From Candidatus Babeliales bacterium (GTDB lineage Bacteria; Babelota; Babeliae; Babelales; Vermiphilaceae), in NCBI GenBank assembly GCA_035455925.1, contig DATIEE010000008.1, positions 1-36,892 on the forward strand: DNA of 36,892 nucleotides. The letters are read 5' to 3'. The notes beneath the pieces are model-generated. The model was not told where the DNA came from and did no database searches. It saw only the letters and a list, made by a program, of their open reading frames with translations. Position numbers and translations under genes: made by a program. Below are positions 25,987 to 35,442 of this stretch, one piece after another. Each line of letters begins with the position of its first letter. Positions within the stretch are counted from its first letter, which is position 1.

Positions 25987-26979
25987 ATGATAAATAACTC
26001 AATTCCAAATCAAATAAATATTGAACAAATCAAACTAGAAAGCAATAGATTTAATGACCTACCAACAGAAATTAGTAAGATTATTGTTGGTCAAAATAAT
26101 ACAATTAATTTAATTGTAAATGCAATTTTATGTAAAGGGCATATTCTTTTAGAAGGTGTTCCGGGAGTCGCAAAAACGACAATGATAAAAGCTGTTGCAT
26201 CTGCATTAGGATTATCATTTAACAGAATTCAATTTACGCCAGACTTATTACCATCAGATTTAATCGGCACCTTAATTTTCAATCCTAAAATTCAAGATTT
26301 CGAAACTAAAAAAGGACCTATATTTGCAAATTTAATTCTTGCTGATGAAATCAATCGTGCTCCTGCCAAAGTCCAAGCTGCATTACTCGAAGCTATGCAA
26401 GAACAACAAGTTACTATTGGATCACATACGTATAAACTTGATGTACCCTTTTTAGTCTTTGCAACACAAAACCCTATTGAACAAGAAGGTACCTACCGTT
26501 TACCTGAAGCGCAGTTGGATCGTTTCTTATTTAAAATTCATGTTGATTATCCAACTATTTTTGAGGAACGAGAAATTTTACATCGCTCACTATATACTCA
26601 TACAGCCAATCAGGTACTCAGCAAAAATGATATTTTGGAATCACAAAAACTTGTACAATCCATTTATGTTGATGAAAAAATAATAAACTACATTGTTGCC
26701 ATCGTTTTTGCAACACGAAAACCTGCTGAGTATAAGCTGCAAGATATCGCTACATATATTAATTATGGGGTATCACCGCGTGCGACTCTTGCTCTTTATA
26801 ACGCGGCTAAAACGCATGCTTTTTTAGCAAAACGTCATTATGTAACTCCCGACGATGTTAAAGCTATATGTCTTCCTGCATTACGACATCGATTACATTT
26901 AACCTATGAAGCCGAAGCAGACAATGTAACGGCTGATACTATTATCAGAAAAATAATAAATACTATTCCCACACCATAA
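25987..26979 (+). CDS. MoxR-family AAA+ ATPase
   Basis: The 330-aa protein has Walker A GVPGVAKT (57-64), Walker B LILADEINR (Asp120/Glu121), the ALLEAMQEQQVTIG block and sensor 1 VFATQNPIEQEGTYRLPEAQ, with the C-terminal lid domain (GVSPRATLALYNAAK). This is the MoxR subgroup (AAA_3), chaperone-like ATPases that mature partner proteins, often with a VWA-domain protein and a DUF58 protein. Neither partner is next to it here; the following genes are secretion genes 120 bp downstream. Length and motifs are normal, so it is likely functional. Confidence 0.92.
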   Translation: MINNSIPNQINIEQIKLESNRFNDLPTEISKIIVGQNNTINLIVNAILCKGHILLEGVPGVAKTTMIKAVASALGLSFNRIQFTPDLLPSDLIGTLIFNPKIQDFETKKGPIFANLILADEINRAPAKVQAALLEAMQEQQVTIGSHTYKLDVPFLVFATQNPIEQEGTYRLPEAQLDRFLFKIHVDYPTIFEEREILHRSLYTHTANQVLSKNDILESQKLVQSIYVDEKIINYIVAIVFATRKPAEYKLQDIATYINYGVSPRATLALYNAAKTHAFLAKRHYVTPDDVKAICLPALRHRLHLTYEAEADNVTADTIIRKIINTIPTP

Positions 26980-27037
26980 TATAACAGCGTTTTATAGAAA
27001 AAATCTTATTTCATATAAATAACATCTGTTGGTATAC

Positions 27038-27067
27038 TTGACAAGAATAAAATAAGAACGTTATTGT
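27038..27067 (+). promoter_or_regulatory. Probable sigma-70-type promoter of the secretion operon
   Basis: TTGACA at 27038-27043 is a consensus -35. After an 18-base spacer, TATTGT (27062-27067) serves as a plausible -10. It lies 35 bases before gspC ATG 27102, which has AAGGA (27089-27093) as its ribosome binding site. Confidence 0.45.
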
Positions 27068-27101
27068 AAAAAAAGTAAGAAAATAATGCAAGGAACTCAC
27101 C

Positions 27102-28205
27102 ATGAAACATCCATTTTGGATTATAAATCTTGGACTACTTTGTTTAGTCCTAATTTCCCTTGCATTTATTTATATATCAACAAGTAAAATTCCAAAAAGA
27201 GAAACTATAGAACCAACACAAATATCGCCACGAAAAGATTTAAAGGTTGCTATCAACATTAAAAAAATTTATGAAGATGATCTTTTTGGTACCTATACAA
27301 AAGAAATTCCTCAAGTAAAACATTTCGAAGCTATAATTCCTTTTCCAGCACCCCCAGCCCAACAAAAAATAATTGTTCCTGCTATTATTGAGCCAGAATT
27401 TCTCGATCCACTTCAGGTAACCCTTAAAGGAATTATTGTTGTTGGCTCTAATGATTCCAAAAATAGAGCAATGGTTCAAGATAATAAAACAATGCAAGAA
27501 GGAACCTATAAAGTAGGTGATCTTATTCAAGATGCACAATTAATACGTATTTTTAAAAATAAAATAATATTTTTGCGACTCAATGGACAACAAGAAGTTC
27601 TCTATTTGCGTGAACAAGATGCAAAAGTTGATCCCGCGTATTCATTTTCTCATGAATGGAAAAATGTAGTTAAACAAACAAGTGAAAATAACTACATTAT
27701 TAATCCCCAGTCATTTGTAGATCAAGTTAAAAATTTAACAGAATGTATCGATCTTCTTAACGCAACCACAGCATATCAACAAGGAAAAAGTCTCGGATTA
27801 CGTATAGGAAATCTTACAAAATCGCCATTAGGTGAACTTATGGGACTACAAAATGGCGATATAATTTTGTCAATAAATAATATTCCTGCACAAACAACAG
27901 AAGAGCGTCTTGCTATCTATAAAAATATTATTTCATTAAAAAATGGAAACACAATAACAGTAAAACTCGTACGTAAAAATAAAGAAATCATCATTATTTA
28001 TACTTTAGAAAATTTTATAACCGCAGAAAAAGATAAATCTATTGTAGACAAAAAACAAGAAACAGTTTTATCTTTTTCTACGAGTAAAAACGTCACTGCT
28101 AAACAACAACATTATGCATTTACTCCGACTATAGATAAAATAAAAAAAGCAGATCATCAAATGATATTCGACAAAGGCAACTCTTTAATGCATAGTAGCA
28201 GTTGA
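27102..28205 (+). CDS. gspC: Type II secretion GspC-like protein with PDZ domain
   Basis: The 367-aa protein has a short cytoplasmic start and one inner-membrane span (about 8-26, LGLLCLVLISLAFIYIS). It then has a homology-region domain (about 100-175: LQVTLKGIIVVGSNDSKNRA, YKVGDLIQDAQLIRIFKNKI) and a PDZ domain (about 230-305: LGLRIGNLTKSPLGELMGL, QNGDIILSINNIPAQTTEER). In T2SS, GspC links the inner-membrane platform to the secretin GspD, which follows 15 bp later. The ~60-residue charged Ser/Lys tail after the PDZ is extra. It is the first gene of the operon with a probable promoter just upstream. Confidence 0.85.
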   Translation: MKHPFWIINLGLLCLVLISLAFIYISTSKIPKRETIEPTQISPRKDLKVAINIKKIYEDDLFGTYTKEIPQVKHFEAIIPFPAPPAQQKIIVPAIIEPEFLDPLQVTLKGIIVVGSNDSKNRAMVQDNKTMQEGTYKVGDLIQDAQLIRIFKNKIIFLRLNGQQEVLYLREQDAKVDPAYSFSHEWKNVVKQTSENNYIINPQSFVDQVKNLTECIDLLNATTAYQQGKSLGLRIGNLTKSPLGELMGLQNGDIILSINNIPAQTTEERLAIYKNIISLKNGNTITVKLVRKNKEIIIIYTLENFITAEKDKSIVDKKQETVLSFSTSKNVTAKQQHYAFTPTIDKIKKADHQMIFDKGNSLMHSSS

Positions 28206-28220
28206 ATTGAGTAAAAAATT

Positions 28221-30803
28221 ATGAATAAATATAGAGTTCATCCCTGTGTTATTTTTATTTTAATCGTTATTGCATCTATCACAAAAACAGGTAGCAGAAA
28301 ACGCTATCGTATAAAAAAATCATTGCCATCAACGATTAACACCAATATAAATATTGATGGATATAATAATCATGGAAAAAATAATGCAACATTTCAAAAT
28401 AAACCTATTACAAACAGCGTAGGTATGCCTCAATTACAAAACAAAATAGAACCATTAGCAGCACAATCAGTTCAATATAATCATCCTATTGTTGATCCTA
28501 CAATACCTACTATAGCTGCTCCACCACTAGTGAAAACAGTACATATGCCTTTCATCTATGATGAGGATGAAGAAAAAAATATAGAACTTAATTTTGAAAA
28601 TGCTGGCCTTGATAACTTTGTCACCCAAATAGAAGATATTTGTGAATGTACTTTTATTACTGATGATGCACTTTCACCTTTACCTCAAGGTAAAAAAACA
28701 ATAAAAAATATTAAAATATCATTCAAAACACATCAAGCTCTTTCAAAAAGCGAAACATGGAATCTTTTTGTTACATTTCTTGATATAGCTGGTTTTTCTA
28801 TCATTCCTCAAGCGGATCCAAAAATATTTCGTATTACCTCTATTGAAACTGCACGAAAATCACCACTTCCAACATTTATAGGAGTTGATCCTTCAACATT
28901 ACCTGATACGGATGAATTAATCCGCTACGTATATTTTTTAGAAAATGCATCAACAGACACTATTGTTGATATTATTGGACCTCTCAGGAGTAGTAGCTCG
29001 CAAGGACTTATAGCATTAAAAGAGCATAAAGGATTCATACTTACTGATAAATCTTATAACATTAAAACACTCATGGCAATCGTCAAAGAGCTTGATAAAG
29101 TTAGCATTCCAGAATCAATGTCTATTCTTAAGTTACGTAATGCTGATGCAAAAGAAGTACAAGATTTATATAAAGAACTTTTACCCAAAGAAGAACCTAC
29201 TTCACGATTTTTCACAAAAAAACAGCCTACATCAATATATTTCCCTGAAAATACTCGTATCATTGCTGACTCTCGAACAAATACACTTATCCTCCTTGGA
29301 GCTAAAAATTCAATTAAAAAAATGGAAGACTTTATTGTAAAGTATATTGACGTTGAATTAGATCAATCATATTCTCCTTTATATACTTATCAGTTAAAAT
29401 ATGCTGAAGCTCAAACTATTGCAGAGATCATGTCTACCGTTACCAATTTTGGCAAGGATACAGAAGCGGGAAAATATGGTGGCGTACGAGGAGTTGACCA
29501 ATACATGCAGCCAATGTCATTTATTGCTGAACCTTCTACAAATAGGCTTATCATAAAAGGTAACTATGAAGATTATCTCAAAGCAAAAAAAATTATTGAT
29601 CAACTTGATATAAAGCAACCACAAGCCGCTATCGAAGTTCTTATTCTTACTGTTGATCTTGTTGATACAAAAAGTCTTGGATCCCAGATACGAAGCAAAC
29701 AACCGGGACCTAATGGATTACTTGGTAATAATATTAAATTTCAAACCTCAGGGCTTTATGGAAACAGTACTGTGGTAACTAATCCAAATCCTTCAACAGG
29801 AACAGAAAGATTGCTTGGAAACCTAGTAAATCTTGTTGTTGGTGCTGTTCCTGGAACATCATTATTAACGCTTGGTAGAGATGCGTTTGGTGTGTGGGGT
29901 ATCTTTCAGGCATTACAGACTATTACCGATGCTGAAGTTGTTTCAAATCCATTTATACTTGCAACTAATAATGCCAAAGCAACGGTTGCAATAGGCGAAC
30001 AACGTCGTATCATAACAGCGCAAGTTGTTGGCCCAACTCCTCAAGATGCTTTTGATGCAGATGATGCAAAACTGGAAGTAAATATTACTCCTCAAATCAA
30101 TTCTGATGGTATGATTGGCCTAACAATTAACATTACTATCAACGAATTTACTAACCAAGTCGTTCAAACCGATGCAACTCAAAACACGCGAACTATAACT
30201 ACTAATGCTATTGTTGCTAATAAAGAAGTACTTGCCCTCGGTGGTTTAATCAGAAACAATGTTCAAAACATAGAAACTAAAATACCTATATTAGGTGACA
30301 TTCCCATCCTTGGTTGGTTCTTTAAAAATAAGAAAAAAACAGTTGTAAAACAAAGTCTTTTAGTACTTATTTCGACGCGTATCATTGAATCAAGCAAAGG
30401 TGAAGAAATGAAATCATTCACTCATGATCATATTAAAGATTACCAAAATACCATTGATGTTATGGAATATCCTTCTTCTGATCGTGATCCAATTCATCGT
30501 ATGTTTTTTCAAGATAAACAACTTCGCGCACAACAATCTGTTGAAGGACTTATTTTTGAACGTCATCAAAAAAAACAAGAATCTATAACTGCAACTCAAG
30601 CTCTGGAGACACAGGAAGGAGATTCTGAAAAAGATTATGAAGAAAACGATCCACAATCAAATACAACATCACTTACCGAGAGTGAGACAGAAACCAATAA
30701 TAATCAATCACTATCCAATAATCTCATAGAGACTATGCACAATAAAAAACGCACACAATTATCTCTGACAGATTTTTTACATGATCAGGAGCTACATGCA
30801 TGA
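28221..30803 (+). CDS. gspD: Secretin 1 (GspD family)
   Basis: The 860-aa outer-membrane secretin has a short basic N-terminus with a hydrophobic segment (about 9-22), then an Asn-rich linker. The N0/N1-type domains follow (ELNFENAGLDNFVTQIEDIC, STDTIVDIIGPLRSSS, DKSYNIKTLMAIVKELDKV) and a third repeat (LYTYQLKYAEAQTIAEIMS). The secretin pore region is about 470-720: AAIEVLILTVDLVDTKSLGS, VVSNPFILATNNAKATVAIG, PILGDIPILGWFFKNKKKTV. The pore forms a multimeric ring for export. The tail (about 740-860) is acidic and Gln/Ser-rich and not part of the usual secretin. Its stop overlaps the next start by 4 bp (ATGA). Confidence 0.93.
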   Translation: MNKYRVHPCVIFILIVIASITKTGSRKRYRIKKSLPSTINTNINIDGYNNHGKNNATFQNKPITNSVGMPQLQNKIEPLAAQSVQYNHPIVDPTIPTIAAPPLVKTVHMPFIYDEDEEKNIELNFENAGLDNFVTQIEDICECTFITDDALSPLPQGKKTIKNIKISFKTHQALSKSETWNLFVTFLDIAGFSIIPQADPKIFRITSIETARKSPLPTFIGVDPSTLPDTDELIRYVYFLENASTDTIVDIIGPLRSSSSQGLIALKEHKGFILTDKSYNIKTLMAIVKELDKVSIPESMSILKLRNADAKEVQDLYKELLPKEEPTSRFFTKKQPTSIYFPENTRIIADSRTNTLILLGAKNSIKKMEDFIVKYIDVELDQSYSPLYTYQLKYAEAQTIAEIMSTVTNFGKDTEAGKYGGVRGVDQYMQPMSFIAEPSTNRLIIKGNYEDYLKAKKIIDQLDIKQPQAAIEVLILTVDLVDTKSLGSQIRSKQPGPNGLLGNNIKFQTSGLYGNSTVVTNPNPSTGTERLLGNLVNLVVGAVPGTSLLTLGRDAFGVWGIFQALQTITDAEVVSNPFILATNNAKATVAIGEQRRIITAQVVGPTPQDAFDADDAKLEVNITPQINSDGMIGLTINITINEFTNQVVQTDATQNTRTITTNAIVANKEVLALGGLIRNNVQNIETKIPILGDIPILGWFFKNKKKTVVKQSLLVLISTRIIESSKGEEMKSFTHDHIKDYQNTIDVMEYPSSDRDPIHRMFFQDKQLRAQQSVEGLIFERHQKKQESITATQALETQEGDSEKDYEENDPQSNTTSLTESETETNNNQSLSNNLIETMHNKKRTQLSLTDFLHDQELHA

Positions 30804-32437
30804 GCAATTTTATTAAAAATATATTTTTACCCGAAAAAGTAAAATCTTATTATCTGTTTTCCAAAATAGTTGTTGGTATCGAAATTAATAAAACAAACAT
30901 AATAGCGACAAAAACTCGTATTCAAGGCACTACAAATACCATAGAATTAATCATTGAAGAAAAAATATCAGAAGGTGCAGCAGAAGAAAATTTAGAACAA
31001 ACATCATCAACCCTGAAAATAATTTTCTCTAAAATTGGCAACTACGATGAAATACACACGGTATTACCAAGCTCAATCATTGTCTTTAAAGAGCTTAAAT
31101 TACCATTTACATCGCGAGAAAAGATAAGCATGATTATAGGTTTTGAAATAGAACCATTACTCCCCTTCTCTTTGCGAGATACTATCATTGATTTCATCAT
31201 CACCAAGGAAATTCCTGAAGAAAATAGCTCAGAAATAATTGTTACTGCGGTGCAAAAACACCAACTAATACAACATATGGAAATTTTTTCTGCCATAGGA
31301 ATAAAGCCGGACGTTATGACTGTTGATATGATTTCACTCTATGGACTTTATAAACAGATAAATAATTACACACAATTGCTAGGTGGCACAGTATTAATTA
31401 ATATAACAAGTTATTCAACTGCTATTGTCCTTATAATTAACGGACAACTAAAAACTGTACGCACCTTACCAAAAGGTATTATTCTTCTTACAAAACAAAT
31501 TGCCCAAGAAATGAATAAAAATCCTCAAGAAATTATAGATTATTTATTACGATTTGGTCTTGAAACGGTTGATTCGCCTGAATATTCTTCTGCAATAGAA
31601 AAATCAATCTTAGACTGGTTAAACCCTATTAATTTTACTCTCAACTCTTTTTCTACACAATTGCTTAATAATCAACCTATGACAAAAATTATTTTCCTTG
31701 GCAACGGAGCTCTACTTATTAAAGGTCTTATTCCTTTTATAGAACAAAAAACTAAAATTTCTTGTGAACTATTCAGCATAGAAAGCCTTAAACAAGATTC
31801 ACAATATACAATCAAAAATAGTACGCTAATAACACCGATTAATGTTATTAGCGCTAGTGCAACTCTATCTCTCCCTACAACTATAAATTATAATCTTATA
31901 CAAAAAGAATTTATAACAACAGACAATTCCTTACTGCTAAAACAAATAATTATTCTCATAGTTCTAACAATAGGACTATTTACTACATTGGGCACTCATT
32001 ATTATTTACAAACAAGAAAATTAAAAACCGAAATTCAAGCATCTGAACGAGAAGCGCTTACAGCACTTACAACAACATTCAAGTCATTAGAAAGTGAAAC
32101 AAATTTAAATGATGCAATTGATGAAGCAAAAAAAGAAGTAGAAGAACAACAAAAACGATGGTTTGCCTTTTCTCAGCAATCGCGTGCCTCTTTTTTACAA
32201 TATTTACTGGAGCTTGCTTCCAAAATTGATAAAAAAAGTATTGATCTTACTGTGGAGCAGATTACTATATTTGACGGTATTTTAACACTTAAAGCTGAAG
32301 TACGCGATCATGATGCGTTAAAAGTTCTTGAACGCGAATTAGGACAATCAAAATTATTTAGCGCTATTGAACCACAAGATAATCCACAATTTACTATGAA
32401 AATAACCTTAGCAACAAGCAATGAGGAATCTTTATGA
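30800..32437 (+). CDS. gspL: GspL-like (PilM-PilN fusion type) inner-membrane platform protein
   Basis: The 545-aa protein has an actin-like ATPase fold in the cytoplasm (about 1-330: VVGIEINKTNIIATKTRIQG, LPFTSREKISMIIGFEIEPL, GGTVLINITSYSTAIVLIIN, MTKIIFLGNGALLIKGLIPF). One membrane span follows (about 376-397, LLKQIIILIVLTIGLFTTLG), then a coiled coil and a periplasmic ferredoxin-like domain (about 460-545). This is the layout of GspL or a fused PilM plus PilN, which anchors the assembly ATPase to the inner membrane. That ATPase (GspE/PilB) is not in the window. Both ends overlap the neighbouring genes by 4 bp, indicating translational coupling within the operon. Confidence 0.85.
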   Translation: MSNFIKNIFLPEKVKSYYLFSKIVVGIEINKTNIIATKTRIQGTTNTIELIIEEKISEGAAEENLEQTSSTLKIIFSKIGNYDEIHTVLPSSIIVFKELKLPFTSREKISMIIGFEIEPLLPFSLRDTIIDFIITKEIPEENSSEIIVTAVQKHQLIQHMEIFSAIGIKPDVMTVDMISLYGLYKQINNYTQLLGGTVLINITSYSTAIVLIINGQLKTVRTLPKGIILLTKQIAQEMNKNPQEIIDYLLRFGLETVDSPEYSSAIEKSILDWLNPINFTLNSFSTQLLNNQPMTKIIFLGNGALLIKGLIPFIEQKTKISCELFSIESLKQDSQYTIKNSTLITPINVISASATLSLPTTINYNLIQKEFITTDNSLLLKQIIILIVLTIGLFTTLGTHYYLQTRKLKTEIQASEREALTALTTTFKSLESETNLNDAIDEAKKEVEEQQKRWFAFSQQSRASFLQYLLELASKIDKKSIDLTVEQITIFDGILTLKAEVRDHDALKVLERELGQSKLFSAIEPQDNPQFTMKITLATSNEESL

Positions 32438-33000
32438 TGTTTCTTGAACCAATTAAAGTTTTCATCAATAAGACTGATTCAAAAAAATTTTTTAATTACA
32501 TTATTGGTTATTTAGTTGTATGTGTATTACTCTTTACATTAGGTATTTTTTATTATTATAAATCTATAAGCGCTTTACAAAAAAAGATAAAAAATATAAA
32601 TTCCCTCCGAGAAGAAGAAGTTCTCGCTATCTTAGAAACAGCAGTTCTTGTTAAACAACAACGATCAATGGTTGAAGAAACGCTTGCAAAGGATGTTGAT
32701 TTCAAAATTGCCGGATACTTCAAAAATCTTTTAGTTAAGCTAGCTATAAAAGATAAAGAAGTTGCAGAAGAAACATCTACAATTGACCTTGAAGAAAACT
32801 ATCGCAAAAGCGAATTAAATGCAAAATTTGAAAATATGACTATGAAAGAACTTACTGGATTACTACAAGAGATAGAACAAAATTCTCGCATAGCTGCAAA
32901 TCGTATTGAAATAACTAGATCTAAAAAAAAACCGAAAACAATTGATGTAAGCCTTACCATTTCGACATTATTACCCAAAATAGAAATTACCTCCACCTGA
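32434..33000 (+). CDS. gspM: GspM/PilO-like inner-membrane protein
   Basis: The 188-aa product has one membrane span (about 20-41, YIIGYLVVCVLLFTLGIFYY), a coiled coil (SALQKKIKNINSLREEEVLA), and a periplasmic alpha/beta region ending DVSLTISTLLPKIEIT. Size and topology match GspM or PilO, which pairs with GspL/PilN through the coiled coil and periplasmic domains. Sequence similarity is weak, so the call rests mostly on its place directly after gspL, with a 4-bp overlap (ATGA). The second ATG three bases on is equally possible as the start. Confidence 0.7.
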   Translation: MMFLEPIKVFINKTDSKKFFNYIIGYLVVCVLLFTLGIFYYYKSISALQKKIKNINSLREEEVLAILETAVLVKQQRSMVEETLAKDVDFKIAGYFKNLLVKLAIKDKEVAEETSTIDLEENYRKSELNAKFENMTMKELTGLLQEIEQNSRIAANRIEITRSKKKPKTIDVSLTISTLLPKIEITST

Positions 33001-33018
33001 GGGACAAGGTAGATAAAA

Positions 33019-35442
33019 ATGATAAAAAAATTAAAATTAAGCGTATTTTTTTCACTTATTGCTTTCAATATTTGCATGTATACATCTCTCTACTCGGAAG
33101 AAGTTATAAATGACTTAACAGAAGATGTCGTAGAACAAAAACAAGAGCCAAAAGATTTTAATTTTAATTATGATAATGAACCAATTGATACTATCATTAA
33201 TCAATTAGCTGCTTTAAAAAATCTCAATGTTATTTTGCCACAAGGTGATAGCCTTACTACAAAAGTGACGTTACATGTCGAAAACAAAATAACATTAACA
33301 GAAGCATGGGATATTCTTACCACTCTTCTAGACGTCGCTGGTTTTTTAATAATTCCTCAAGAATCTATGATAAGAATAGTAAAAAGCAGTAAAGAACTAT
33401 CTCGTGAACCAACGCCCACATACATAGGAGTTAGTCCTGAAGATTTACCTAATAATGATCAGTCTATTCGTTATCTTTATTATCTCGCCAACATAAAAAT
33501 TTCTGATGATCCAAATAATGAATTAAATGGTATTTTAAAAGATATTTTACCAGAAAATGCTTTTTTTAAGGGAGATTCTGCAACAAATAGTATTCTTTTA
33601 ATAGGAAAAGCAAATGACATTCGAGCAGCGATGAAAATTATCATTGATCTTGATAAGGTTAATTTTCAAGAAAAAGTTGATATCATCCCTCTGCTACATA
33701 CTTCAGCTAGTCTTGTTGCTGAACTGATCAATACACAGTTAATAAAATCAGGTAACACTAATCCTTATCATCTTGATACAAAAAAAACAAAGGAAATACC
33801 TTACTTTTCTGGATTTACCAAAATAATTCCTGAGGTTCGTTTAAATAAATTAATTATTCTTGGTCGTCCTCAAGCGATAAGTAGATTAAAAGATTTTATT
33901 AAGAAATATATTGATATTGCTCCTGATACCGGCAAATCAATATTACATGTCTATCAATTACAATATCTTAATGCGCGAGAGCTTGCCCCAGTACTGGAAA
34001 GAATAGTACAAGGTGGAGGTTCTGGTGGTCCAAGTCAAGCAAGTGCAGGAGAATCATCTAAAGGTGGTATCGAACGATTTTTCGACAAGGTCATCATTCA
34101 TACTGATAGCCCCATTAATGAAGGAGGAGATAACGCCAATAATCCTGATAAACGGGAACGTTTTACCTATTATGGTGGAAATAATTTAGTTATTGCTGCT
34201 CGTAATGATGACTGGAAACAAATTAAAAAATTAATTGAAGAATTAGATACTCCACAAAAAACAGTACTTATTGAAGTATTAATAGCAGATTTAACAGTAG
34301 AAGATTCACGCACATTAGGTTCTATGATGCGTACTCCGGATAAAGTTCCTCTCCCTGATTCAATAGAATTTCAATCAGCAATGCTTGGACAACCAATACC
34401 AAGTGAGTTACCTGCACTACCAACAACAACGATTGAATCTGATCTATTAAGTAATGCCTACAATCCAGATGGAACTCTCGCAAACCCTTCTACAGGAGGA
34501 GTCGCCAATATTGCAACTTTTGCAGAATCTGGCACAACGCTTCTTTCACTTAATGATAATGATGGTAAGACGTGGAGCATTTGGGAATTATTGCAATTAT
34601 TTACCAACTCAAAAATTCTTTCTCATCCTCATGTTATGGCAAGAAACAACAATGTAGCGGTGGTATCTATTGGTCAAACACGATGGCTTACAGATAAAGT
34701 AAAAGATATTGCAGGTAACTATTATGGTGGTGCAACAACCATTCAATTAAAGCCTATTTCTGCTAATCTTACCGTGAAAATTACACCACGTATTAGTAGT
34801 GCAAGTACCGTTAACCTACAAGTGCTTGTCGAAATAAATGAATTTCTTTCTGATCGCTCTAATACGCAAACTATTAGAAAGCTTGAAACTAATGCAAACA
34901 TAAAAAATGGCGGCATCTTTGCACTCGGAGGACTCATTAGAACAAGAAGCGCTACGAGTATTAGAGAAGTACCTTTTTTTGGAAGAATTCCTATACTGGG
35001 ATGGTTTTTTAAAAATAAAAGCAACGATGTAATAAAAAATAATTTAACAGTTTTTATCTCTCCTACAATCATTGAGCCTCGTTTGAGAGAAGGTATTAAT
35101 GACTATACGCAAGATTATATCAATGTTGCAAAACATGATATTCATTATAATCTTTTTGATTCACTCAAAGACCCGGTGACTCGATGGTTCTTTACGCAAG
35201 AACTTGATACAGAAAAAGCAATTGATGAATTTACCGCAAAAGATGTAACACTACCTGCCAATGAAGTTATTAAGAAAAAAGAATACCTAAAAAAATCATT
35301 TAATCAACAACGTATTATTGATGCTAGCACTGATATATTAACTCATAAACCTGATGGTACTGTAGCACATAATGATGATAATCGATTGAATGATTTAAAA
35401 GAGAGAATTGAAAATGAACCAAATCCTTTTATACAGGCATAA
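33019..35442 (+). CDS. Secretin 2 (GspD family), paralogue of the first
   Basis: An 807-aa secretin with a normal signal peptide (about 1-28, KLSVFFSLIAFNICMYTSLY). It has an N0 domain (FNFNYDNEPIDTIINQLAAL), N1-type repeats and a Gly-rich loop (GGGSGGPSQASAGESSKGG, about 334-353). The pore domain (about 415-690) includes TVLIEVLIADLTVEDSRTLG, PHVMARNNNVAVVSIG, FALGGLIRTR and FFGRIPILGWFFKNKSNDVI. It shares extra features with secretin 1: the TYIGVSPEDLPNNDQSIRY block after N0 and a tail with DPVTRWFF (DPIHRMFF in secretin 1). So the two are a duplicated pair, well diverged. AAGGTAG (33006-33012) precedes the ATG. It ends the operon and abuts the enolase stop. Confidence 0.93.
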   Translation: MIKKLKLSVFFSLIAFNICMYTSLYSEEVINDLTEDVVEQKQEPKDFNFNYDNEPIDTIINQLAALKNLNVILPQGDSLTTKVTLHVENKITLTEAWDILTTLLDVAGFLIIPQESMIRIVKSSKELSREPTPTYIGVSPEDLPNNDQSIRYLYYLANIKISDDPNNELNGILKDILPENAFFKGDSATNSILLIGKANDIRAAMKIIIDLDKVNFQEKVDIIPLLHTSASLVAELINTQLIKSGNTNPYHLDTKKTKEIPYFSGFTKIIPEVRLNKLIILGRPQAISRLKDFIKKYIDIAPDTGKSILHVYQLQYLNARELAPVLERIVQGGGSGGPSQASAGESSKGGIERFFDKVIIHTDSPINEGGDNANNPDKRERFTYYGGNNLVIAARNDDWKQIKKLIEELDTPQKTVLIEVLIADLTVEDSRTLGSMMRTPDKVPLPDSIEFQSAMLGQPIPSELPALPTTTIESDLLSNAYNPDGTLANPSTGGVANIATFAESGTTLLSLNDNDGKTWSIWELLQLFTNSKILSHPHVMARNNNVAVVSIGQTRWLTDKVKDIAGNYYGGATTIQLKPISANLTVKITPRISSASTVNLQVLVEINEFLSDRSNTQTIRKLETNANIKNGGIFALGGLIRTRSATSIREVPFFGRIPILGWFFKNKSNDVIKNNLTVFISPTIIEPRLREGINDYTQDYINVAKHDIHYNLFDSLKDPVTRWFFTQELDTEKAIDEFTAKDVTLPANEVIKKKEYLKKSFNQQRIIDASTDILTHKPDGTVAHNDDNRLNDLKERIENEPNPFIQA

